Of a stretch of 64,000 nucleotides of DNA, positions 34,201 to 45,812 are shown piece after piece; position 1 is the first letter of the stretch; each line of letters starts with the position of its first letter. The DNA lies in NCBI GenBank assembly GCA_038496675.1, contig CM076655.1:22663317-22727316 (forward strand), written 5' to 3'. The stretch is from Rachycentron canadum. Its lineage: Eukaryota; Chordata; Actinopteri; Carangiformes; Rachycentridae. The notes beneath the pieces are model-generated. The model was not told where the DNA came from, did not search any database, and saw only the letters and a program-made list of their open reading frames with translations. Made by a program: the position numbers and the translations under genes.

Positions 34201-37200
34201 AGTTGTTGCTGAAGAAACAACATAAAAAAGTGAATTGATGAATAAATCAGGCAAAACACATAGAAGAACCACATGACTGATAAAAATCAGGTTGAACAGG
34301 TTTGAGTTTTTTTTTTTAAAGAAAATCCATTTTAGGAAGGAATTCAGTCTGGTGACATCTATTAGACTTGCAGGTTGAACTTCTTATAAAAATGAAAGGT
34401 CCCATATAGTCTGAAGGTAGACGCCCGTGTCTTCTTTGATTACAAATCAGGTCTAGGTTCAATATTAATACTGTGAAAGTATCAAAGGTCTCAGTCCACA
34501 GAGAAATGCTCACAGCCTGTATTCAGAAACTGAGCCTTTTGATTTCCATAGGATGACAAACGTTGAATGTTTTGTTTTTTTCCTGTTGTGCGTTTTGCCT
34601 TTATTAGACTGTGACAGCGTAAGAAACAAAGGACTATGACATGTAGCAAAGATCCACCACCAGGATCAAACCATGGATGTTACATGGTGCGCATCGTAAC
34701 CACTAAACCACCAGGACACCACATCTGTGATAAAATCCACTTACTCTGAGCTTTCGACTGTAACCGGTGACCTTCTTACTCGGGTCTTTTGCAGAACAGT
34801 AGTTGAAAGTTGAAAGCTCCAGGATCAGCCAAGATATAAATTCTGCTTGTGGGGAAAATGCGGTGAGTGTTAGTAAGAAAACTACAGCTCTGTAAAAAGT
34901 TCCCTGTCTCTGCTGCTCCCACAGGCCTCCGCACACGCCTCAGTGTGAGAACACCTGTCCGATCTGGCACATTGACCCCAGAGTGAAAACTGCTGTGATC
35001 ACACCTCGACTGCTGCAGCTTTCACAACCCAAACAGAATCATATGACCTTCCAGGGCAACAGGGAGGTGAGATCCTAGAAAAAAAACAGAAAAACCCACA
35101 GGCTGATCATTGGTGGCATCGGCTGATGAGCTGCATCGACTCTGTAGGATGTGCTGGTGGTTGCATAAAGTTGGAGCAACGTGACCATAGAGATGTCCGA
35201 GAGTTTGCTACACCAAACTGCCTCTTCATGTCATATCACCGACATAATGCAGCACCTTTTTTTATTTTTAGGTATTTAATGTACAGGATTCACTGAAAAC
35301 AGACACTCGTGTGTTTAATAAATCATCTTTAAATAGTGTCTCAAAAGAATTTCCAGGAAATGTTTTGTATCCCAGTACATATTGATATTATATTATATCA
35401 AATCCCACAAAATGACTAATAAATCTATCTATCTATCTATACATATATATATACATATATATAACATAAATGATGAAAATATAACATAGCAAAGAGTAAA
35501 AAGAAGTGAAAAGACAACATCACATAAAAAGTCTATAAAAGTCTAGAAAAAAATGAGTTTAAAGAAGCGATTTAAAAGACGTCACTGATTCTGCCTCATC
35601 TTCTGGGGTCGTTCCAGAGTCGATGGTCCTGATGGAAAAAGTGCAGTAACCTATAAATTTGAGCCTCAACTTTGGAACAAGCTGAAGGATCTAAGGTCCT
35701 GGCTCATAAGGGCTGTGTAGCTGTTTTAAAAGTCATCAGTAAAATCTCAAAATCACTTTTAAAACCGACAGGGAGCCAGTGGAGGGAAGTAAGGATCGGG
35801 GAGATGTGATGCATCCATTAAAACCAGTAGGAGGCCGAGCTGCTGTATTTTGAACCAGTTGTGTAAATATAAAGGGACGAATGACTTTTTCTAGATCCGA
35901 TTGTGTGAGGTTTGATTTTTGAGGTGGATTTTATTTGGAGGAAGGAGGACGACTTTTGAAATGTGGTGCTCAAAGGTTAAGTTTGAACCAAACATAACTC
36001 CAAGACCTCTGGAAAAGTGTTAAATATTTGGAGACCAGGGATCAAGGGCATTCTCAATAGAAGAGAAGGTGTTTGCGGGTCAAATAGTTTTATTTCAGAC
36101 ATACACTGTGGTAGAGATTACATCTAGATTGTAAAAAGCCTTTGAATGCAGCTGTTTTTGTAGCAGTTTGATGAAAACCATGTTGGACAATAGAGTTTAT
36201 GATGACTTCTGTCCTTAGTTATTTATTAACTTATATTTTAAGGCCTAATTTACCCTCATGAGACCTTGTAACTTTGTGCTACCTTTTGTCTGTTTGCTCC
36301 TCAGACCACTGCCTCCATCGTGCCCTTGGCATCCAGAAGAGCCCGACTCTCTCAGCGCCTGGTCCGGCTCTCACTGCCCAGACTGAGGCAGAGCAACATC
36401 TGCTGCGAGCTCGGACGTCCGGAGGAATCAATCTGGACTGTAAGAGTCTCACTGGCACATATCTTCCCTCCAGAAGCCTCTAATGTCAAGGCCATGCCAT
36501 GTTGAAGGGCAGATGCTCAAGAGAAAAAAGAAGAGAATCTCTGTCATTAACACACTTACATCTATATTTAATCATTTCAATACCCATATACTTTCAAGCA
36601 AGTGTCAACCCACCGTGACGTCATCCATTGGTTTGTAAACTGCTGTTCTGAAGCCTCGGGTTTGTTAATTCATCCCCTGCTTTATGGTCTATTTTCCTCT
36701 AAATGGGGCCATCATTTAAAAAATGAACATCATGTTGTATTGAAGACTTGAAACTAGAGACTGAGACCATAAACTCATTTGGAAAACATTTACTGAGCTA
36801 ATAAGTGAGAAGTAGGGACATTTTCACAGATGGTCATTAGAGAGAATGAAGGTTTAAGTCAGTTCAACTTGAGTTTAGATGAGAACTGACGTCGTGACGT
36901 CGAAAAAAATTTAAACTTGACAAAAAAAATTGAGATTTGAAACGTTCCTTTGAAACTGTTTCAGTGGCAACAAATACAAAACAGACCAGCATCACCCGGC
37001 CTGTTTGCTCAACATCACAACATAAATGAAGAATCAGTTTTTTTCCAGATGTTTAAACCTCATTCCTGTCACCAGTTGTGTAGTTTAACATGATTAAAAG
37101 ATCTTCGATTGAATGAATTGTGGAACTTTCCATCATTGTCATCGGCCAAATGATAATTTGATGGGTTTTCTGCTTGCATGATGTCTCCACATTTTTATTA

Positions 37201-37544
37201 GCCATCCATTGTTTTCCAGTCTGGTTCTTATTCAGTCTGATTAACGGCTTTTAAGACACAAGTTTCGCTTCATTACTTTCTGAGTTTTCTCTGGCATTTT
37301 CTCCTCAAACTGCCTTGAACTTTTCTGGGTTTTTTTTTTTTTTTTTTTTTTAAGCTCCTGTCATTATAATTTACATGACATACTACACATCTGAGATTAT
37401 GTGTAAAAACAGGTTTCAGGGGCGGCGAGGAGAGCCACAGCAAGCACTCGAGTTGAAATGCTGGCAACAGCGAAGCAGCTCCCCAGAGACTACGTCCCTC
37501 CACGAGACCCAGAGTGGAGCCAGAGAAAGACCAAGTCCAGCTGA
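28212..37544 (+). CDS. thegl: Testicular haploid expressed gene-like protein (THEGL / SPMAP2L)
   Basis: THEG-repeat protein; the family is expressed in testis and linked to sperm microtubules. Exons: 28,212-28,374; 28,453-28,483; 29,734-29,790; 30,142-30,276; 32,437-32,562; 34,925-35,066; 36,305-36,439; 37,413-37,544. All phases agree, giving up to 306 aa. Six THEG-like cores are visible: RVSELAQHK (65-73), ARIQYLAEHK (109-118), YENIVRLSTPK (151-161), PRLLQLSQPK (198-207), QRLVRLSLPR (235-244) and TRVEMLATAK (275-284), spaced about 38-46 residues. The end carries the repeat-type LPRDYVPPRDPEWS. The position between arl9 and hopx supports the identity. The start is uncertain: in-frame ATGs at 28,212, 28,269 and 28,356 are all possible, and the first needs a coding (GT)n run. 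Exon 2 (31 nt) is the least certain exon. Poly(A) signal at 37,783-37,788. Confidence 0.87.
28288..28301 (+). promoter_or_regulatory. X-box-like RFX motif near the thegl start
   Basis: GGCTCCATAGCAAC fits the ciliary RFX X-box consensus GTHNYYATRRNAAC with one mismatch (second base). It lies inside the predicted exon 1, upstream of the ATG at 28,356. Its role is inferred from the sperm/cilium link of the gene family. Confidence 0.3.
28932..29260 (+). repeat. Direct-repeat element in thegl intron 2
   Basis: CTGAAATGAGCCAGA occurs at about 28,932 and 29,144. Each copy is followed by an A-rich stretch and by matching motifs such as TTTGACACACAGG and a GGTGGCGCCAT segment. It looks like an old dispersed repeat with two partial units. 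The family is not recognised. Confidence 0.4.
34577..34722 (-). repeat. tRNA-derived SINE, reverse orientation, thegl intron 5
   Basis: Read on the minus strand, it starts with an A box (TGGTTTAGTGG, plus-strand 34,700-34,710) and a B box with one mismatch (GTTTGATCC, 34,663-34,671). It ends with AATAAAGGCAAAACGC. This matches the SINE at 11,565 in layout. No complete cloverleaf can be drawn. Confidence 0.7.
35404..35462 (+). repeat. (TCTA)n/(TA)n microsatellite
   Basis: TCTATCTATCTATCTA runs into alternating ATACATATAT in thegl intron 6. Confidence 0.9.
35720..36065 (+). repeat. Degenerate dispersed repeat in thegl intron 6
   Basis: The blocks GGGAGCCAGTGGAGGGA, GGGGAGATGTGATGCATCC, GAGCTGCTGTATTTTGAACC and CATAACTCCAAGACCTCTGG, in this order, resemble a sequence I know as very common in teleost genomes (a retroelement relic). 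The family name cannot be fixed without a repeat library. Confidence 0.5.
36597..36866 (+). repeat. Interspersed repeat family A, copy 4
   Basis: In thegl intron 7. It starts GTGTCAACCCACCGTGACG with a perfect TGACGTCA at 36,616-36,623. It then has TGGTTTGTAAACTGCTGTTC, TTTATGGTCTATTTTCCTCT, TTGAAGACTTGAAACTAGAG and AGATGGTCATTAGAGAGAAT. The SINE-like central GGAGGAGAAGG block is deleted. Confidence 0.8.
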
Positions 37545-38864
37545 GCTTCAGCACCACAACCAAGTCAGTGCTGGTCTACATGAAACTGATTCAATGTCAC
37601 ACCGAAAACAAAAAAAACTCAATGATACATTAGATCATGGAAAAGTAAAGATTTTATCTCTAAAAGTGATGTCAAATCAAAGGAGGGTTCATCTGTTATT
37701 TTGGTGTTTTCAGTCTGTCTAAAGATCTTGAAGATCCTCATGATGGTCAGTTTTTTTCAAATTCTTTTGGGATAAAAATCATAATAAAGGCAGAAGAGTT
37801 TGTTGAGCTTTTTTGATCATTTGCAGTCATTTAATAAAATGTGATAAAACAATAAAAACAAGCAAAACCCAACACCAAACGAATGGAGTAAAAATGAGCA
37901 AAGATGAGAGAAAACGAAGAGAAAGAGAGAAAGAAGACTTTAGTAACCGACTTAACATGACAACTGATCTGAAAATAATTTATGTACAGCTTTATTTACC
38001 TTTATTTACTCAGGAGAATCCCATGGAGATAGGAATCTAATTTCATAAAACAATTCATGAACAGATAATCCAAAAATAATTTACAATAGGTTTTAAATAA
38101 GAACCAATAAAATTATTAAACTTTAATAAAAAATAAAACACAAGGAAAATTTAAGATGTATAAAATGTCAAGATTATAAAACACAGCTATTTTTCCAGTG
38201 AGTAAGTCAGTTAAAACAATCTAAAATCTGAGGTTGTGCATGAATTAATAAAACCATGAATATTTAAAATGCTCTGTAGCTTTTTTCTTGTGTCTGCGGC
38301 ACTAAATCTTGCCACAGTTTTTCTAAAGTTGTCGGCTGATATCAGCAGCAGCTGCATGAAACTTTAAAGAAGTTAGTGTCGGATTGTGACATTATGACTT
38401 ATGGAGGATTTATGGTTTTAAATTCTCTGATCTCTTGGCAAAATCAAAAGCAGAGTCAATGATGTCGAAACAAGTCTCTCACAGGGTCTGAGCCTCAGTG
38501 TGATTTACTGATCCATACCGATCCACATGGTTCCTCCGCTGCACTCGAGCTAGATTTACTCTTTATATCACAACCATGTGTGTGTGGATCCTTGTCCCAG
38601 TCACAGTCGCCCTCCTCTCAGAGATCAGGACTTCCTGTTTCCAATCACCTGTAAATCCCACTGACACCTCCCTTACATGGACGGGGGTTACAGTGGATGT
38701 GAAGCCTCGAACAGGACTCAGAGGGTAGCCCTGCGGCCGTCGAGGGCTGTGGAACAGTGTAGGTTTGTGGCCCAGTTCAGACAACAAAGGAGATTGAACC
38801 CATGTCCCGCTGGGAGGCTAATCTGGGATTAGCCTGCTGCGATCATGACCTGAGAGTGTATGGG

Positions 38865-39488
38865 AGTGAGGGGGGGTGAGAGAGAGAGAGAGAGAGAGAC
38901 AAACAGATGAGAGAGAGAAAAATATGAAAATAGAGAGAGAGATGGAGAGAGAACAACAGAGAGAGAGACACATAGGGAGAAGGTGAAAGAGAGAGAGACA
39001 AAGAAATGACCAAGAGATGAGAGAAAGAAAAAGATAGAAATAGAGAGAGAGAGAAGTAAGAACAACAGAGAGAGAGAGAGAAAGTGAGAGAGAGGGACAA
39101 AATGTGACAGAGCGAGAGACACAGAAAGAGAGAAATAGAGAGAGGGAGAAAAATAGAGAAAGTAAGAGAGATAGAGAAAGAGATAGACAAAGAGAGAGAC
39201 AAAGAGACACAAAGGGAGAAGGTGAGAGAGAGACAGAGAGGAAGAAAGAGAGACAAAGAGAGAGAGAAAGTGAGAGAGAGAGACAAAGAGAGAGAGAGAG
39301 ACAGAGGGAGAAAATGTGAGAGTAAAAAACACAAAGAGAGAGAGAGGGAGAGAGAAAGAGAGAGAGATAGAGAAAGAGAGGTGGAGAGACAGAGAGGGAG
39401 AAAAATAGAGAGAGTGAGAGAGACAGAATGAGAAAGACAAAGAGAGAGAGACAGGGAGAAAGTGAGAGAGAGAGAGAGAGAGAGAAAG
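38865..39488 (+). repeat. 620-bp polypurine (GA)n-rich tract
   Basis: The plus strand is almost only G and A, with scattered single ACA, AAT and GTG interruptions. Long open frames on both strands here (Ser/Leu/Phe-rich on minus, Arg/Glu-rich on plus) are products of the repeat and are not genes. Confidence 0.95.
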
Positions 39489-42057
39489 CTCAATGCATCA
39501 TGGGAATCCCCAGCAGTCTGGGTCTGTGGAAATGAGAAGTTGAATCAACAACATTTTAAAAATATTTTGATTGAAATAAACAGATGTTGGAGTCAAACGT
39601 TCCAGCTCCTCACGGCTTCAGATTTATGAATATAATTATATTCAATAGTCACGTATTTATTGCAAGACTCTTTTATTGCATTTTCATATCTGATGTTTTA
39701 TTGTGTCCACACCTCTGTGGCCTATTTTAGAGATGATTCATGTAAATAACAGTGTGGAGCAACATGTTCGTACATTCAGCTCTTATCTTATGTTGTGTTG
39801 GGGTTTTTTTTATCCATTGTCACACATGTTTGGTGCCAACGGCTTCACACAGGATGTTGTGTGCAGATAAGCATAGGAAGTACTGCAGTTAAAACAGGAC
39901 ACCCAGCTCCCGCTCACTCGCTCCAGCCTTCGCTTCTGATGTTTGTTTTCTGAGGCTTGTTTAGGTTGTGTTTGTTTTCATACCTTCCTACTTTACAGCT
40001 TAGCAACACAACCAATACTTGACAGTGCTGTGATAAGTAAACCTGAACCCTGCTGCTTTTAAAATGACAGCCAACAGCAAAGTGAACCCGTGTCGTGATC
40101 CGTCGGACAAACAGCTTTGAGGGTTGAATTTCACGTTTTGTTTTGCTTTCTCATTTGCATGGTGCGTAACCGTGCCAGGGCGGAGCCACAGGAAGCCCCC
40201 GCAAACAAAAAGCTCCCCGAGCAGAGAGACAGTGGCTGCAGCCGAGCTCCACAGCAAAACACTGCAGCGTGATGCAAAACAGGACAAACACATGGGTGAA
40301 AAACTGAATCTGCTCAATATCAACTTCATCAGCAGAGAAAAGCAACCCAGAGTTTACACATGTATTGTTAGAGCTTTAGAGGGGAGTTTGTACCTTTATT
40401 TTTATTGAAACAATGATATGAATTCATGAAAACTTCTAATCTTTGAGTCTAAATTTGACCTAAAACAGCTGAGATTGAACAGTGAGTCATCAAATGTTAG
40501 TGTCTCGTGGATTTTTTTTTTTTTTTTTTTTTGGCTGCTGTATTTCTCCCCAGATGTTGATGTTTTGTTGACTTTCAAATCCATTCAAATCTCCAATCAT
40601 TTCTGGATTTGGGAGTGGTGCTGGAGTTCAGTCTCAGGGTGTCATTACAGAGGCAGAGGCTTCTGGGATGGGGACTGCTGGGCACAGATGGGGGGCCAAC
40701 AGGGCGCGGGGGGTTTTATGTCATTGGCCACCCCATGTGCCCCCCTCCCCCATCTGAGTGAGAATATAATAGGTTGATTGTTCCCAAACAGAATTGCTTC
40801 TTAACCAAAATTAACATATTACAGCTTTAATGTGGCAAAATCATTTATATTTAATTGTGTGCATGTTGAAAGGAGAACAAAGTCACTGGAAAGTAAAGTA
40901 ATGTTTGGTACGTGCGGTGTTTAAGAGTAAAAATGACAGGATGCTAAGACCCACGGTGACTGACTAACATCACCCAGGATAAGTTGTGGGACAGCTAATG
41001 CTAGCAGTTAATTTGAATTATATTAAATTTATGTTAGCAGCAGAAGCCAGACTGGCTCGAGGAGAGAACCACAGACTTCCTTAATGAACCGACAGCAAAA
41101 ACATCACGCTACGTCAACATATTAGCATCTTTTGCAAAAAGTCAGTAACACCAGGTCGTGATATCAGTCAAGCTGACATGTCAAATTATTTCCTTTTTAC
41201 ATGAAATAAACATGACTTTAAACTATTATTATTATTATTTGCGCTATAATCAATCCACTTTCTGGTTCAGCAGCTTTCCTCCTCATTTATCTCCATCCTG
41301 CTTCTTTTCACTGTTATTTATCAGTGCAGCCTTTCAGTGTAGTCATTTTTTCCCTCTATGTCTCTCTGCGTTTATGATTGTTGTTTTAAAGAGACAGGGC
41401 TGTTTGTCATAGTATTAAAATTATGTCTTTAAAATGTCAGAAAACAGAGGAAAATACCTGTTACAAAGCCCAGGTTGACCCATCACTTGTCTTGTCCCCT
41501 GAACCAATCAATTTTTTATCTCAGTCCATCAGTGAATCATGTCGCACAATAAACTGCTGACTGTTTTGCATTGAGATGCATCTGCAGCTGAAACAGAAAA
41601 TCCGAGTTAGAGAATTACAAGAGTGAAAAATATATATACACATAATATAAAGAGAACATAAAGAGTTACAGGTGCAGACACTGAAGCCACCAATGAGGAC
41701 TTTCACTCCGATGTTTGAAGAGGAGGTGACAAGATGATCAGGTCAGTGTCACATCGAGTGGGAGAAAAAGTCAGGTCGCAGAGGGCGACGCAGGCCGAGC
41801 CTGGCAGCCTCTAAATGACAGATTCCTCACAGCTCTGCAGAGTTTTCTTAGCAACAGACAAAACCAGACTCCATTCAAATTCTGCCCACATACTCATCAG
41901 CTCTTATATCGAAGCATCAGACGCTCAGATCGTCCTTTCACTGCAGTGACTGCAGAGAAACGTCCAGAGAGAGCTGACGCATATTTCCCACCCTCATACG
42001 TGATCAGTGCAGGAGTCGTTAAAGTTATCACCTGAAAACCTTAAAAATGAACTGTAA

Positions 42058-42222
42058 TAAATCAAATGAGAAGTAGGGACATTTTCCCATAGACTTCAAT
42101 AAAGCCTTTCTTCTTTTTCCAACCAGTGGAGTCGCCCCCTGATGGTCATTAGAGAGAATGAAGGTTTAAGGCTCTTCAGCATTGGCTTCATGTTACAGAC
42201 CCAGCGTCTATGTTCACTTTTA
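42058..42222 (+). repeat. Interspersed repeat family A, copy 5 (3' half)
   Basis: AAATGAGAAGTAGGGACATT, TTTCCCATAGACTTCAATA, CCAGTGGAGTCGCCCCCTGA, TGGTCATTAGAGAGAATGAA and CTCTTCAGCATTGGCTTCAT are the 3' blocks of the family. Confidence 0.8.
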
Positions 42223-45200
42223 TTTGGTCTATGACTCAAACCCTGTGTTTAGGACTGAGCCCCACTAGAATTATTTAATTCATCTGAGATCAGTGTAAAT
42301 TAAGACACAAGTCTTCACAGGTTAACTGCAAAATCAAGATGCAATTCTTTTGAATTCAAAATAAATAAAAATTATAATATTCTGTCAAAGCTGTTATGTG
42401 CAACAGAGACCAACTCATACATAGAGAAGTTAATATAAAAACACAACGACACAAACACAAGTTGTGTGGGTGTGTAAAAATGCAAGACTTGAATAGACTT
42501 GAATGTTATAGCTCACAGCTAATGCATCAATAAATAACATTATATAAACAAATCCCTTTCATGTTGTATATTCACGACTCATTAAATCAAGAAACCAAAA
42601 AAACCCTTTTCATTGGATATTTTTCTCCTGAGAAAAAGATGATTTGATTTTGTGTATCACTGAAAACTTCATGCTTCAAGCTTCATGATATAATCAGAAA
42701 ACAACCAAACCATTTGCTGTGTAAGAAATATGTCATTATAACATGAGAAATATTTTATATAAACTGAAAAGTGACACAAAAGAAAAAAATTGTCTCTTTA
42801 TAATGAGAAATGGTGTCATACTGACAGTAATCAACAGCAGTTGTGTTTATAGGGAGTTAGACTTACAAGTTTTAAGTTTTAATTATGAAAAATATAACCA
42901 CAATCTGCAGTGTGTTGTCCAGGTTCTGGGTCATAATGATCTTATTTAGGTCAATATATAATCTCATAAAAACATTTAAAGGGTAATTAGAGCTGTGGAG
43001 TTAAGCCTTTATAGAGTTAAGGTATTTGTAGCTGCATGTGTCCTGAAAAAAATGGAGCGAGAAGAGACTGAGGAGGGATTCAGTTTCTCACTTTCATTAT
43101 CCTGAGGTTGTTCTGTTTGTGTGTGAAGGGACTCAAGAAAGAGAGAGAGAGAGAGCGGGAGAGGTCTCCTGCCAAGCGAACACACTCGTGATCGTGGGAA
43201 CTGTCTGCACAACGAGCTCGACAGAAACCAACACCGACCCAACAGGTAGTTCAACTGCTCATAAAACACATCGCTGCGTTTTACAGGCTGCTGTCACCTG
43301 GTGTTTACACTGGCATCAGCTGCACACACACACACACACAGATACACATTCATAAAGAGTGAACACTTGATATTCATGTTTACTGATGTTTCCTTGGGTT
43401 ACTCCTAATTTTAATAGTCAAAACTGCTTCACCTCCCTCTTCAGGTTTCACTCATGAGGACATTTGATCGTCTGAAGTATAGAAATACAAAACACACATA
43501 CACACACATTGTGGTGGTGTCTGTTTCCTGAGCCCGGGGTGTTTTCCTCTGTTGATCTGAGTGTGAAACACCCACTAAAGAAAAACACACACATTCTCAC
43601 ACAGAGTTGCTGAAGCCCCCGCTGAAAACATACCTACGTGTTTTCCAGCCCCTGCTCGTCTCCTGTTCGCTCATAAATCAGCCTTTTATCCCACAGTGTG
43701 AATAGGTGAAAACTGTAAACTGGTTATTTCATGGGTGGCATGAAGATGTTTCTTCAAGATGATTTTCTATAGAATATAAATGATCATGATGCTGTGTATC
43801 TGCTGCAGGGAGGTGGGCCAATACGATATTATTACTAGAATACAAGCTTGTGAAACTTTGTTTCTTTATTTCATAACAGAGATTTCAACACAGTCACACT
43901 TTTTTCATTTCAGCTCTGGAGTAAACATATTCAGGAGAATTGTAACTGTGGTTTTGTGTAGTAATGTGCTGCCACATGTCACAAACACAGACATTAACTT
44001 AAATCTTGAAACTTGTGACTTACCTGCTGCTAAACTCGACTCAAAATCTTTATCTCTATAATTATATAATTTCTATAATCTATAATTATTATCTCTCAGC
44101 TCATTGTGTCAGTTTTTATGACCCACAGCTTCACTGTGTCAAACAATCAAAATAACAAGTATCTGGTGAACGGGGTGGAGCACGTAGCAGCTAAAGAGCC
44201 AAATATTTCCCTCAGGAGGTGGTGGAGACCAAACCAGAAGCTAAAAGAGGATGGACACACTTCAAATCAGTGATCATCAGCTCTGTAAATGCTGGCGGTT
44301 TAGATAAAATAAAGGTTATTATTAATAAAAAGTTTTCACATGGTTAACAATAACCATATTAACTTTATATATATTAATATGTGTTTTCTTATTATAACAA
44401 GAGCCGCGCTTTTTACTCTTCAAATGAATGAATCTATTTAATATTTATGTTTCTAGATTATAAAAATTGAGGCCAATATTGATCTTAAACACTGCAATGA
44501 AAAAAAGATAAACTGTTCTGGAGCTTTCAGTTCCATCACATGGTCCTCATCCAGAGTTAACATGGGAGTGAAGATGCTCACATTGTTATTTTAAGAGCGC
44601 TTGAGAGACTCTCTTGTACACGATGGCTTAAAAGTTGACCTCGCAGTGAGATTGTTCTGTCAGTTACTTTTTCCAGGATCAAGAACGAACTTTCAATCGC
44701 AAGATACGCATTAAAAAAGGACACATATCTCGACCAATGCTGCACAATCCTTCAAATTAAATCATTTTGATATAATAAAACATCTGATTATTCTATGAAT
44801 CAGTTTCCTGATCTGTAAAACACTGAAATGTGCCATTTCTTAATTCAATAGGGACAGTAATTCAGTAATTCATAAGAAAATATTTGTCAATAAATCCCAT
44901 AAATAAACCAAATCCAGCAACATGTCAAAATAGAAATATGTCGTTTGATATTTAAATAAGGTCATTTGTGCTATTAATAGGTTCTAGACTGAACAGTGGA
45001 TACCAGTTATGTTAAGGCTTTAATATAATACAATATAACATACGTATAATACTTGTTTGCAGAATTCGTTGGACTTTTTGTGAAAAAGTTGATAAGAAAG
45101 ATGTGGGATTATTTTCTATCCTTTAAAGTGGACGATTTAACTCTCTGGTGAGATCACGTCCTTTTTACAGAACTCGGTCACGGGAAAGAAAGGGACAATG

Positions 45201-45266
45201 ACATGACATCACCTGCCATTTGTTTAGCCCATGATGCCATTCACTTCAGCCAGCTGACATGCAGCC

Positions 45267-45282
45267 CCCCCCCCCCCCCCCC
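45267..45282 (+). repeat. Poly(C) run
   Basis: About 16 consecutive C bases just downstream of the hopx 3' end. Confidence 0.9.
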
Positions 45283-45614
45283 AACTGCTGGACCTGGTCC
45301 AGAGCTGTCTCTGGACGTTCCTGGGTAGCGGCAGCAGATTCCAGCAGCATCTATTGTTGTCCCAGCGCTTCCTTACATCTTTTATAGCCCTGTGAGAAGT
45401 TTGGCGTCCAGCCCTGCTCCCTGCTGATGGACAAGCATGTAAACAAAGCCTGAAAACAAAAGCACAATCCCCCATCCCCTCCAAAACACCCCTACGCCCT
45501 TTTTTGAACTCCATCCTACAATTGTATAACTCGCCTTCCTCAGTCTATTTGGACCCCAGATGTACAGTAGCCTCAAAGCAAACTCAAGTCAGTTTAACTT
45601 ATAATAACAATATG

Positions 45615-45620
45615 TTTATT
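45615..45620 (-). terminator. hopx: Poly(A) signal of hopx
   Basis: TTTATT on the plus strand reads AATAAA on the minus strand, about 190 nt after the hopx stop codon. It is the first canonical signal downstream, so the 3' UTR is about 45,600-45,812. Confidence 0.6.
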
Positions 45621-45812
45621 TCTGTAAACATGTCGGTTATAATTGGCAACAACACACAAACACCTTCACATTCTGTAAGTTAAAATAGCTTCATAGATAC
45701 AAAAACAGAAATGCACACGTGGAGAGGGAAGTGTGTGAGGAAGAGGTGGGGAGGTTCGCTTGAAACACGGTCAGCACAGAGCTCCAGGCATCAAGAAGGA
45801 GGTCGGACAGTC

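Larger units (their letters stand above)
37545..45612. other. thegl-hopx intergenic region (gene-poor)
   Basis: After the thegl poly(A) signal (AATAAA, 37,783-37,788) no coding exon is supported for about 8 kb. The content is AT-rich DNA, the polypurine tract (38,865-39,488), part of a family A repeat (42,058-42,222), an (ATT)n run at about 41,224, CA-rich runs at 43,322-43,341, and a C run at 45,267-45,282. The segment at about 41,750-42,010 is more balanced in composition and could be regulatory. Confidence 0.5.

Noticed and set aside
34577..34722. Possible tRNA gene
   Set aside because: A and B boxes are present, but no acceptor stem or anticodon arm can be formed and an AATAAAGG-type SINE tail follows.
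38829..39493. Long open frames (130-216 codons) on the minus strand and Arg/Glu-rich frames on the plus strand
   Set aside because: They are translations of the (GA)n tract (only Ser, Leu, Phe or Arg, Glu, Lys). All frames are open because the repeat has no stop codons.
43119..43355. Plus-strand frame starting near an AGAGAG run
   Set aside because: It starts in a microsatellite, ends in a (CA)n run, and has no family resemblance.
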